Assembly: GCA_029168955.1 (NCBI GenBank)
Contig: JAPDOI010000290.1
Span: 854,535 to 918,534 of the forward strand
Source: Aplectana chamaeleonis
Taxonomy: Eukaryota; Nematoda; Chromadorea; Rhabditida; Cosmocercidae
Direction: 5' to 3'
DNA length: 64,000 nucleotides
Under the pieces are notes generated by a model that saw only the letters and a program-made list of their open reading frames with translations, was not told where the DNA came from and ran no database searches. Of the stretch, positions 1 through 12,960 are shown in pieces. The translations under genes were made by a program, and so were the position numbers. Within the stretch, counting starts at the first letter, position 1. The number at the start of each line of letters is the position of its first letter.

Positions 1-3000
1 TTTTCATTTTGAACGAACGAATTTCGAGTAGATTCGTTCATTTTTCATTTCGAACGAACGAATTTCGAGTAAATTCGTTCATTTTTCATTTCGAACGAAC
101 GAATTTCGAGTAAATTCGTTCATTTTTCATTTCGAACGAACGAATTTCGAGTAAATTCGTTCATTTTTTATTTTGAACGAACGAATTTCGGATAAATTCG
201 TTCATTTTTCATTTCGAACGAACGAATTTCGAGTAAATTCGTTCATTTTTCATTTCGAACGAACGAATTTCGAGTAAATTCGTTCATTTTTCATTTCGAA
301 CGAACGAATTTCGAGTAAATTCGTTCATTTTTCATTTCGAACGAACGAATTTCGAGTAAATTCGTTCATTTTTCATTTCGAACGAACGAATTTCGAGTAA
401 ATTCGTTCATTTTTCATTTCGAACGAACGAATTTCGAGTAAATTCGTTCATTTTTCATTTCGAACGAACGAATTTCGAGTAAATTCGTTCATTTTTCATT
501 TCGAACGAACGAATTTCGAGTAAATTCGTTCATTTTTCATTTCGAACGAACGAATTTCGAGTAAATTCGTTCATTTTTCATTTCGAACGAACGAATTTCG
601 AGTAAATTCGTTCATTTTTCATTTCGAACGAACGAATTTCGAGTAAATTCGTTCATTTTTCATTTCGAACGAACGAATTTCGAGTAAATTCGTTCATTTT
701 TCATTTCGAACGAACGAATTTCGAGTAAATTCGTTCATTTTTTCATTTCGAACGAACGAATTTCGAGTAAATTCGTTCATTTTTCATTTCGAACGAACGA
801 ATTTCGAGTAAATTCGTTCATTTTTCATTTCGAACGAACGAATTTCGAGTAAATTCGTTCATTTTTCATTTCGAACGAACGAATTTCGAGTAAATTCGTT
901 CATTTTTCATTTCGAACGAACGAATTTCGGAGTAAATTCTTTCCTTTTTCATTTCGACGAACGAATTTCGAGTAAATTCGTTCATTTTTCATTTCGAACG
1001 AACGAATTTCGAGTAAATTCGTTCATTTTTCATTTCGAACGAACGAATTTCGAGTAAATTCGTTCATTTTTCATTTCGAACGAACGAATTTCGAGTAAAT
1101 TGTTTCATTTTTCATTTCGAACGAACGAATTTCGAGTAAATTCGTTCATTTTTCATTTCGAACGAACGAATTTCGAGTAAATTCGTTCATTTTTCATTTC
1201 GAACGAACGAATTTCGAGTAAATTCGTTCATTTTTCATTTCGAACGAACGAATTTCGAGTAAATTCGTTCATTTTTCATTTCGAACGAACGAATTTCGAG
1301 TAAATTCGTTCATTTTTCATTTTGAACGAACGAATTTCGAGTAAATTCGTTCATTTTTCATTTCGAACGAACGAATTTCGAGTAAATTCGTTCATTTTTC
1401 ATTTCGAACGAACGAATTTCGAGTAAATTCGTTCATTTTTCATTTCGAACGAACGAATTTCGAGTAAATTCGTTCATTTTTCATTTCGAACGAACGAATT
1501 TCGAGTAAATTCGTTCATTTTTCATTTCGAACGAACGAATTTCGAGTAAATTCGTTCATTTTTCATTTCGAACGAACGAATTTCGAGTAAATTCGTTCTT
1601 TTTTCATTTCGAACGAACGAAATTCGATGAAATTCGTTCATTTTTCATTTCGAACGAGCGAATTTCGAGTAAATTCGTTCATTTTTCATTTCGAACGAAC
1701 GAATTTCGAGTAAATTCGTTCATTTTTCATTTCGAACGAACGAATTTCGAGTAAATTCGTTCATTTTTCATTTCGAACGAACGAATTTCGAGTAAATTCG
1801 TTCATTTTTCATTTCGAACGAACGAATTTCGAGTAAATTCGTTCATTTTTCATTTCGAACGAACGAATTTCGAGTAAATTCGTTCATTTTTCATTTCGAA
1901 CGAACGAATTTCGAGTAAATTCGTTCATTTTTCATTTCGAACGAACGAATTTCGAGTAAATTCGTTCATTTTTCATTTCGAACGAACGAATTTCGAGTAA
2001 ATTCGTTCATTTTTCATTTCGAACGAACGAATTTCGAGTAAATTCGTTCATTTTTCATTTCGAACGAACGAATTTCGAGTAAATTCGTTCATTTTTCATT
2101 TCGAACGAACGAATTTCGAGTAAATTCGTTCATTTTTCATTTCGAACGAACGAATTTCGAGTAAATTCGTTCATTTTTCATTTCGAACGAACGAATTTCG
2201 AGTAAATTCGTTCATTTTTCATTTCGAACGAACGAATTTCGAGTAAATTCGTTCATTTTTCATTTCGAACGAACGAATTTCGAGTAAATTCGTTCATTTT
2301 TCATTTCGAACGAACGAATTTCGAGTAAATTCGTTCATTTTTCATTTCGAACGAACGAATTTCGAGTAAATTCGTTCATTTTTCATTTCGAACGAACGAA
2401 TTTCGAGTAAATTCGTTCATTTTTCATTTCGAACGAACGAATTTCGAGTAAATTCGTTCATTTTTCATTTCGAACGAACGAATTTCGAGTAAATTCGTTC
2501 ATTTTTCATTTCGAACGAACGAATTTCGAGTAAATTCGTTCATTTTTCATTTCGAACGAACGAATTTCGAGTAAATTCGTTCATTTTTCATTTCGAACGA
2601 ACGAATTTCGAGTAAATTCGTTCATTTTTCTTTTTCGCGAACGAATTTCGAGTAAATTCGTTCATTTTTCATTTCGAACGAACGAATTTCGAGTAAATTC
2701 GTTCATTTTTCATTTCGAACGAACGAATTTCGAGTAAATTCGTTCATTTTTCATTTCGAACGAACGAATTTCGAGTAAATTCGTTCATTTTTCATTTCGA
2801 ACGAACGAATTTCGAGTAAATTCGTTCATTTTTCATTTCGAACGAACGAATTTCGAGTAAATTCGTTCATTTTTCATTTCGAACGAACGAATTTCGAGTA
2901 AATTCGTTCATTTTTCATTTCGAACGAACGAATTTCGAGTAAATTCGTTCATTTTTCATTTCGAACGAACGAATTTCGAGTAAATTCGTTCATTTTTCAT

Positions 3001-6000
3001 TTCGAACGAACGAATTTCGAGTAAATTCGTTCATTTTTCATTTCGAACGAACGAATTTCGAGTAAATTCGTTCATTTTTCATTTCGAACGAACGAATTTC
3101 GAGTAAATTCGTTCATTTTTCATTTCGAACGAACGAATTTCGAGTAAATTCGTTCATTTTTCATTTCGAACGAACGAATTTCGAGTAAATTCGTTCATTT
3201 TTCATTTCGAACGAACGAATTTCGAGTAAATTCGTTCATTTTTCATTTCGAACGAACGAATTTCGAGTAAATTCGTTCATTTTTCATTTCGAACGAACGA
3301 ATTTCGAGTAAATTCGTTCATTTTTCATTTCGAACGAACGAATTTCGAGTAAATTCGTTCATTTTTCATTTCGAACGAACGAATTTCGAGTAAATTCGTT
3401 CATTTTTCATTTCGAACGAACGAATTTCGAGTAAATTCGTTCATTTTTCATTTCGAACGAACGAATTTCGAGTAAATTCGTTCATTTTTCATTTCGAACG
3501 AACGAATTTCGAGTAAATTCGTTCATTTTTCATTTCGAACGAACGAATTTCGAGTAAATTCGTTCATTTTTCATTTCGAACGAACGAATTTCGAGTAAAT
3601 TCGTTCATTTTTCATTTCGAACGAACGAATTTCGAGTAAATTCGTTCATTTTTCATTTCGAACGAACGAATTTCGAGTAAATTCGTTCATTTTTCATTTC
3701 GAACGAACGAATTTCGAGTAAATTCGTTCATTTTTCATTTCGAACGAACGAATTTCGAGTAAATTCGTTCATTTTTCATTTCGAACGAACGAATTTCGAG
3801 TAAATTCGTTCATTTTTTATTTCGAACGAACGAATTTCGAGTAAATTCGTTCATTTTTCATTTCGAACGAACGAATTTCGAATAAATTCGTTCATTTTTC
3901 ATTTCGAACGAACGAATTTCGAGTAAATTCGTTCATTTTTCATTTCGAACGAACGAATTTCGAGTAAATTCGTTCATTTTTCATTTCGAACGAACGAATT
4001 TCGAGTAAATTCGTTCATTTTTCATTTCGAACGAACGAATTTCGAGTAAATTCGTTCATTTTTCATTTCGAATGAACGAATTTCGAATAAATTCGTTCAT
4101 TTTTTATTTTGAACGAACGAATTTCGGATAAATTCGTTCATTTTTCATTTCGAACGAACGAATTTCGAGTAAATTCGTTCATTTTTCATTTCGAATGAAC
4201 GAATTTCGAATAAATTCGTTCATTTTTTATTTTGAACGAACGAATTTCGGATAAATTCGTTCATTTTTCATTTCGAACGAACGAATTTCGAGTAAATTCG
4301 TTCATTTTTCATTTCGAACGAACGAATTTCGAGTAAATTCGTTCATTTTTCATTTCGACGAACGAATTTCGAGTAAATTCGTTCATTTTTCATTTCGAAC
4401 GAACGAATTTCGAGTAAATTCGTTCATTTTTCATTTCGAACGAACGAATTTCGAGTAAATTCGTTCATTTTTCATTTCGAAAGAACGAATTTCGAGGAAA
4501 TTCGTTCATTTTTCATTTCGAACGAACGAATTTCGAATAAACTCGTTCATTTTTCATTTCGAACGAACGAATTTCGAGTAAATTCGTTCATTTTTCATTT
4601 CGAACGAACGAATTTCGAATAAATTCGTTCATTTTTCATTTCGAACGAACGAATTTCGAGTAAATTCGTTCATTTTTCATTTCGAAAGAACGAATTTCGA
4701 GTAAATTCGTTCATTTTTCATTTCGAACGAACGAATTTCGAGTAAATTCGTTCATTTTTCATTTCGAACGAACGAATTTCGAGTAAATTCGTTCATTTTT
4801 CATTTCGAAAGAACGAATTTCGAGTAAATTCGTTCATTTTTCATTTCGAACGAACGAATTTCGAGTAAATTCGTTCATTTTTCATTTCGACGAACGAATT
4901 TCGAGTAAATTCGTTCATTTTTCATTTCGAACGAACGAATTTCGAGTAAATTCGTTCATTTTTCATTTCGAAAGAACGAATTTCGAGTAAATTCGTTCAT
5001 TTTTCATTTCGAACGAACGAATTTCGAGTAAATTCGTTCATTTTTCATTTCGAACGAACGAATTTCGAGTAAATTCGTTCATTTTTCATTTCGAACGAAC
5101 GAATTTCGAATAAATTCGTTCATTTTTCATTTCGAACGAACGAATTTCGAGTAAATTCGTTCATTTTTCATTTCGAACGAACGAATTTCGAGTAAATTCG
5201 TTCATTTTTCATTTCGAACGAACGAATTTCGAATAAATTCGTTCATTTTTTATTTTGAACGAACGAATTTCGGATAAATTCGTTCATTTTTCATTTCGAA
5301 CGAACGAATTTCGAGTAAATTCGTTCATTTTTCATTTCGAACGAACGAATTTCGAGTAAATTCGTTCATTTTTCATTTCGAACGAACGAATTTCGAGTAA
5401 ATTCGTTCATTTTTCATTTCGAACGAACGAATTTCGAGTAAATTCGTTCATTTTTCATTTCGAACGAACGAATTTCGAGTAAATTCGTTCATTTTTCATT
5501 TCGAACGAACGAATTTCGAGTAAATTCGTTCATTTTTCATTTCGAACGAACGAATTTCGAGTAAATTCGTTCATTTTTCATTTCGAACGAACGAATTTCG
5601 AGTAAATTCGTTCATTTTTTATTTTGAACGAACGAATTTCGAGTAAATTCGTTCATTTTTCATTTCGAACGAACGAATTTCGAGTAAATTCGTTCATTTT
5701 TCATTTCGAACGAACGAATTTCGAGTAAATTCGTTCATTTTTCATTTCGAACGAACGAATTTCGAGTAAATTCGTTCATTTTTCATTTCGAACGAACGAA
5801 TTTCGAGTAAATTCGTTCATTTTTCATTTTGAACGAACGAATTTCGAATAAATCCGTTCATTTTTCAATTCGAACGAACGAATTTCGAGTAAATTCGTTC
5901 ATTTTTCATTTCGAACGAACGAATTTCGAGTAAATTCGTTCATTTTTCATTTCGAACGAACGAATTTCGAGTAAATTCGTTCATTTTTCATTTCGAACGA

Positions 6001-9000
6001 ACGAATTTCGAGTAAATTCGTTCATTTTTCATTTCGAACGAACGAATTTCGAGTAAATTCGTTCATTTTTCATTTCGAACGAACGAATTTCGAGTAAATT
6101 CGTTCATTTTTCATTTCGAACGAACGAATTTCGAATAAATTCGTTCATTTTTCATTTCGAACGAACGAATTTCGAGTAAATTCGTTCATTTTTCATTTCG
6201 AAAGAACGAATTTCGAGTAAATTCGTTCATTTTTCATTTCGAACGAACGAATTTCAGAAGTAAATTCGTTCATTTTTCATTTCGAACGAACGAATTTCGA
6301 GTAAATTCGTTCATTTTTATTTCGAACGAACGAATTTCGAGTAAATTCGTTCATTTTTCATTTCGAACGAACGAATTTCGAGTAAATTCGTTCATTTTTC
6401 ATTTCGAACGAACGAATTTCGAATAAATTCGTTCATTTTTCATTTCGAACGAACGAATTTCGAATAAATTCGTTTCATTTTTCATTTCGAACGAACGAAT
6501 TTCGAGTAAATTCGTTCATTTTTTCATTTCGAACGAACGAATTTCGAGTAAATTCGTTCATTTTTCATTTCGAACGAACGAATTTCGAATAAATTCGTTC
6601 ATTTTTCATTTCGAACGAACGAATTTCCGGAGTAAATTCGTTTCATTTTCATTTCGAACGAACGAATTTCGAGTAAATTCGTTCATTTTTCATTTCGAAC
6701 GAACGAATTTCGAATAAATTCGTTCATTTTTCATTTCGAACGAACGAATTTCGAGTAAATTCGTTCATTTTTCATTTCGAACGAACGAATTTCGAGTAAA
6801 TTCGTTCATTTTTCATTTCGAATGAACGAATTTCCGGAATAAATTCGTTCATTTTTCATTCGAACGAACGAATTTCGAATAAATTCGTTTCATTTTTCAT
6901 TCGAACGAACGAATTTCGAATAAATTCGTTCATTTTTCATTTTGAACGAACGAATTTCGGATAAATTCGTTCATTTTTCATTTCGAACGAACGAATTTCG
7001 GATAAATTCGTTCATTTTTCATTTCGAACGAACGAATTTCGAGTGAATTCGTTCATTTTTCATTTTGAACGAACGAATTTCGGATAAATTCGTTCATTTT
7101 TCATTTCGAACGAACGAATTTCGAGTAAATTCGTTCATTTTTCATTTCGAACGAACGAATTTCGAGTAAATTCGTTCATTTTTCATTTCGAACGAACGAA
7201 TTTCGAGTAAATTCGTTCATTTTTCATTTCGAACGAACGAATTTCGAGTAAATTCGTTCATTTTTCACATTTCGAACGAACGAATTTCGAGTAAATTCGT
7301 TCATTTTTCATTTCGAACGAACGAATTTCAGAGTAAATTCGTTCATTTTTCATTTCGAACGAACGAATTTCAGAGTAAATTCGTTCATTTTTCATTTTCG
7401 AACGAACGAATTTCGAGTAAATTCGTTCATTTTTTCATTTCGAACGAACGAATTTCGAGTAAATTCGTTCATTTTCATTCGAACGAACGAATTTCGAGTA
7501 AATTCGTTTCATTTTTCATTTCGAACGAACGAATTTCGAGTAAATTCGTTCATTTTTCATTTCGAACGAACGAATTTCGAGTAAATTCGTTCATTTTTCA
7601 TTTCGAACGAACGAATTTCGAGTAAATTCGTTCATTTTTCATTTCGAACGAACGAATTTCGAGTAAATTCGTTCATTTTTCATTTCGAACGAACGAATTT
7701 CGAGTAAATTCGTTCATTTTTATTTCGAACGAACGAATTTCGAGTAAATTCGTTTCATTTTCATTTCGAACGAACGAATTTCGAGTAAATTCGTTCATTT
7801 TTCATTTCGAACGAACGAATTTCGAAGTAAATTCGTTCATTTTTCATTTCGAACGAACGAATTTCGAGTAAATTCGTTCATTTTTCATTTCGAACGAACG
7901 AATTTCGAGTAAATTCGTTCATTTTTCATTTCGAACGAACGAATTTCGAGTAAATTCGTTTCATTTTTCATTTCGAACGAACGAATTTCGAGTAAATTCG
8001 TTTCATTTTTCATTTCGAACGAACGAATTTCGAGTAAATTCGTTCATTTTTCATTTCGAAAGAACGAATTTCGAGTAAATTGGTTCATTTTTCATTTCGA
8101 ACGAACGAATTTCGAGGAAATTCGTTCATTTTTCATTTCGGAAGAACCAATTTCAAGTAAAGTCGTTCATTTTTCATTTCGAACGAACGAATTTCGAGTA
8201 AATTCGTTCATTTTTTCATTTCGAACGAACGAATTTCGAGTAAATTCGTTCATTTTTCATTTCGAACGAACGAATTTCAGAGTAAATTCGTTCATTTTTC
8301 ATTTCGAACGAACGAATTTCGAGTAAATTCGTTCATTTTTCATTTCGAACGAACGAATTTCGAGTAAATTCGTTTCATTTTTCATTTCGAACGAACGAAT
8401 TTCGAGTAAATTCGTTCATTTTTCATTTCGAACGAACGAATTTCGAGTAAATTCGTTCATTTTTCATTTCGAACGAACGAATTTCCGAGTAAATTCGTTC
8501 ATTTTTCATTTCGAACGAACGAATTTCGAGTAAATTCGTTTCATTTTTCATTTCGAACGAACGAATTTCGGAGTAAATTCGTTCATTTTTATTTCGAACG
8601 AACGAATTTCGAGTAAATTCGTTCATTTTTCATTTTCGAACGAACGAATTTCGAGTAAATTCGTTCATTTTTCATTTCGAACGAACGAATTTCGAGTAAA
8701 TTCGTTTCATTTTTCATTTCGAACGAACGAATTTCGAGTAAATTCGTTCATTTTTCATTTCGAACGAACGAATTTCGAGTAAATTCGTTCATTTTTCATT
8801 TCGAACGAACGAATTTCAGAGTAAATTCGTTCATTTTTCATTTCGAACGAACGAATTTCGAGTAAATTCGTTCATTTTTCATTTCGAACGAACGAATTTC
8901 GAGTAAATTCGTTTCATTTTTCATTTCGAACGAACGAATTTCGAGTAAATTCTTTCTTTTTCCATTTCGAACGAACGAATTTCGAGTAAATTCGTTCATT

Positions 9001-10599
9001 TTTCATTTCGAACGAACGAATTTCGAGTAAATTCGTTCATTTTTCATTTCGAACGAACGAATTTCGAGTAAATTCGTTCATTTTCCATTTCGAACGAACG
9101 AATTTCGAGTAAATTCGATCATTTGCCATTTCGAAAGAACGAATTTCCGAGTAAATTCGTTCATTTTCCATTTCGAACGAACGAATTTCGAGTAAATTCG
9201 TTCATTTTTCATTTCGAACGAACGAATTTCGAGTAAATTCGTTCATTTTCATTCGAACGAACGAATTTCGAGTAAAATTCGTTCATTTTTATTTCGAACG
9301 AACGAATTTCGAGTAAATTCGTTCATTTTTCATTTCGAACGAACGAATTTCGAGTAAATTCGTTCATTTTCAGTTCGAACGAACGAATTTCGAGTAAATT
9401 CGTTCATTTTTCATTTCGAACGAACGAATTTCGAGTAAATTCGTTCATTTTCCATTTCGAACGAACGAATTTCGAGTAAATTCGTTCATTTTTCATTTCG
9501 AACGAACGAATTTCGAGTAAATTCGTTCATTTTTCATTTCGAACGAACGAATTTCGAGTAAATTCGTTCATTTTTCATTTCGAACGAACGAATTTCGAGT
9601 AAATTCGTTCATTTTTCATTTCGAACGAACGAATTTCGAGTAAATTCGTTCATTTTTCATTTCGAACGAACGAATTTCGAGTAAATTCGTTCATTTTTCA
9701 TTTCGAACGAACGAATTTCGACTGAATTCGTTCATTTTTCACTTTTCGAACGAACGAATTTCGAGTAAATTCGTTTCATTTTTCCTTTCAAACGCACGAA
9801 TTTCGAGTAAATTCGTTCATTTTCCATTTCGAACGAACGAATTTCGAGTAAATTCGTTCATTTTTCATTTCGAACGAACGAATTTCGAGTAAATTCGTTC
9901 ATTTTTCATTTCGAACGAACGAATTTCGAGTAAATTCGTTCATTTTTCATTTCGAACGAACGAATTTCGAGTAAATTCGTTCATTTTTCAATTCGAACGA
10001 ACGTGTAATTTCGAGTAAATTCGTTCATTTTTCATTTTGAACGAACGAATTTCGAGTAAATTCGTTCATTTTCCATTTCGAACGAACGAATTTCGAGTAA
10101 ATTCGTTCATTTTTCATTTCGAACGAACGAATTTCGAGTAAATTCGTTCATTTTTCATTTCGAACGAACGAATTTCGAGTAAATTCGTTCATTTTTTATT
10201 TTGAACGAACGAATTTCGAGTAAATTCGTTCATTTTTCAATTCGAACGAACGAATTTCGAGTAAATTCGTTCATTTTTCATTTCGAACGAACGAATTTCG
10301 AGTAAATTCGTTCATTTTTCATTTCGAACGAACGAATTTCGAGTAAATTCGTTCATTTTTTATTTTGAACGAACGAATTTCGAGTAAATTCGTTCATTTT
10401 TCATTTCGAACGAACGAATTTCGAGTAAATTCGTTCATTTTTTATTTTGAACGAACGAATTTCGAGTAAATTCGTTCATTTTTCATTTCGAACGAACGAA
10501 TTTCGAGTAAATTCGTTCATTTTTCATTTCGAACGAACGAATTTCGAGTAAATTCGTTCATTTTTTATTTCGAACGAACGAATTTCGAGTAAATTCGTT

Positions 10600-12960
10600 C
10601 ATTTTTTATTTCGAACGAACGAATTTCAGTAAATTCGTTCATTTTTCATTTCGAACAGACGAATTTCAGAAAGTAAATTCGTTCATTTTTCATTTCGAAC
10701 GAACGAATTTCGAGTAAATTCGTTTCATTTTTTCATTTCGAAACAACGGAATTTCGAATAAATTCGTTTTCATTTTTCATTTCGAACTGAACGAATTTTG
10801 AATAAACCGTTCATTTTTCATTTCGAACGAACGAATTTCGAGTAAATTCTGTTCATTTTTCATTTCGAACGAACGAATTTCAGGTAAATTCGTTCATTTT
10901 TCATTTCGAACGAACGAATTTCGAGTAAATTCGTTCATTTTTCTCCATTTCGAACGAACGAATTGCGATTAAATTCGTTCATTTTTCATTTCGAAACAAC
11001 GAATTTCCAGATAAATTCGTTCATTTTTCATTTCAGAACAGACCGAATTTCAGGAATAAACTCGTTCATTTTTCATTTTCGCCGAACGAATTTCGGAGTA
11101 AATTCGTTCCATTTTTTCATTTCAGACAGAACGGAATTTCAGGAATAAAGCTCGTTCATTTTTCATTTCGAACGAACGAATTTCAGGTAAATTCGTTCAT
11201 TTTTCATTTCGAACGAACGAATTTCAGGTAAATTCGTTCATTTTTCGACTCGAACGAGCGAATTTCAATTAAATTCGTTCATTTTTGATTTCGAAACAAC
11301 GAATTTCGAATAAATTCGTTCATTTTTCATTTCGAACGAACGAATTTTGAATAAACTCGTTCATTTTTTCATTTCGAACAGACGAATTCCGGAGTAGAGA
11401 TTCGTTTCATTTTTCATTTCGAACAGACGAATTTCGAAGTAAATTCTGTTCATTTTTCATTTCGACGAACGAATTTCGAGTAAATTCGTTCATTTTTCAT
11501 TTCGACGAACGAATTGCGAGTAAATTCGTTCATTTTTCATTTCGAAACAACGAATTTCGAATAAATTCGTTCATTTTTCATTTCGAACGAACGAATTTCA
11601 GAGTAAACTCGTTCATTTTCCATTTCGAACGAACGAATTTCGAGTAAATTCGTTTTCATTTTTCATTTCAAACGAACGAATTTCGAATAAATTCGTTCAT
11701 TTTTCATTTCGAACGGAACGAATTTTGAATAAAATTCGTTTCATTTTTCATTTCGAACGAACGAATTTCGAATAAACTCGTTCAAATTTCATTTCGAACA
11801 GACGAATTTCGAGTAAATTCGTTCATTTTTCATTTCGAACGAGACGAATTTCAGAGTAAGCTCGTTCATTTTTCATTTCGAACGAACGAATTTCGAGTTA
11901 AATTCATTCATTTTTCATTTCGAACGAACGAATTTCGGAAGTAAATTCGTTCATTTTTCATTTCGAACGAACCCAGATTTCGAGTAAATTCGTTCATTTT
12001 TCATTTCGAACGAACGAATTTCGAGTAAATTCGTTCATTTTTCATTTCGACGAACGAATTTCGAGTAAATTCGTTCATTTTTCATTTCGACGAACGAATT
12101 TCGAGTAAATTCGTTCATTTTTCATTTCGACGAACGAATTTCGAGTAAATTCGTTCATTTTTCATTTCGACGAACGAATTTCCGAATAAACTCGTTCGTT
12201 TTTCATTTCGAACGAACGAATTTCGAGTAAATTCGTTCATTTTTCATTTCTAATGAACGAATTTCGAATATATTCGTTCATTTTTCATTTCGAACGAACG
12301 AATTTCGATTAAATTCGTTCATTTTTCCTTTCGAACGAACGAACAGATCGCTCGTTCATTTTCATTTCGACGAACGAATTTCGAGTAAATTCGTTCATTT
12401 TTCATTTCGAACGGGCGAATTTCGAATAAACTCGTTCATTTTTCATTTCGAACGAACGAATTTCAGAGTAAATTCGTTCATTTTTCATTTCAGACGAACG
12501 AATTTCGAATAAACTCGTTCATTTTTCATTTCCGAACGAACGAATTTCAGATAAACTCGTTCATTTTTCATTTCGACGGAGCAGATTTCGAGTAAATTCG
12601 TTCATTTTTCATTTCGAACGAAGGAATTTCGAATAAACTCGTTCATTTTTTCATTTCGAACGAACGAATTTTGAGATAAACTCGTTCATTTTTCATTTCG
12701 ACGGAGCTTAATTTCGAATAAAGCTCGTTCATTTTTCATTTCGAACAGACGAATTTCAGACAAGCTCGTTTCATTTTTCATTTCGGAACAGACGAATTTC
12801 GAGTAAATTCGTTCATTTTTCATTTCGAACGAACGAATTTCCAGATAAACTCGTTCATTTTTTCATTTCGAACAGACAGAATTTCGGAGTAAATTCGTTC
12901 ATTTTTCATTTCGAACCAGACAAGATTTCGAATAAAGCTCGTTCATTTTTCGACTCGAAC
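10600..12960 (+). repeat. Noisy, indel-rich segment of the left satellite array
   Basis: The 41-bp units continue here but with many single-base insertions and deletions (TTTCAG for TTTCG, AACAGAC for AACGAAC, GTTTCATT for GTTCATT), so unit length varies. The same error types appear more thinly from about 6240 onward. Units on both sides are nearly perfect. This is either uncorrected long-read consensus error or a truly decayed segment; its position inside the array, not at an edge, favours sequence error. The short open frames here arise from the indels and are not genes. Confidence 0.8.

Noticed and set aside
8423..11148. Short frames inside the 41-bp satellite (8423-8626 minus, 10963-11148 plus)
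   Set aside because: They are created by indels in the noisy zone that change the frame of a non-coding 41-bp unit.
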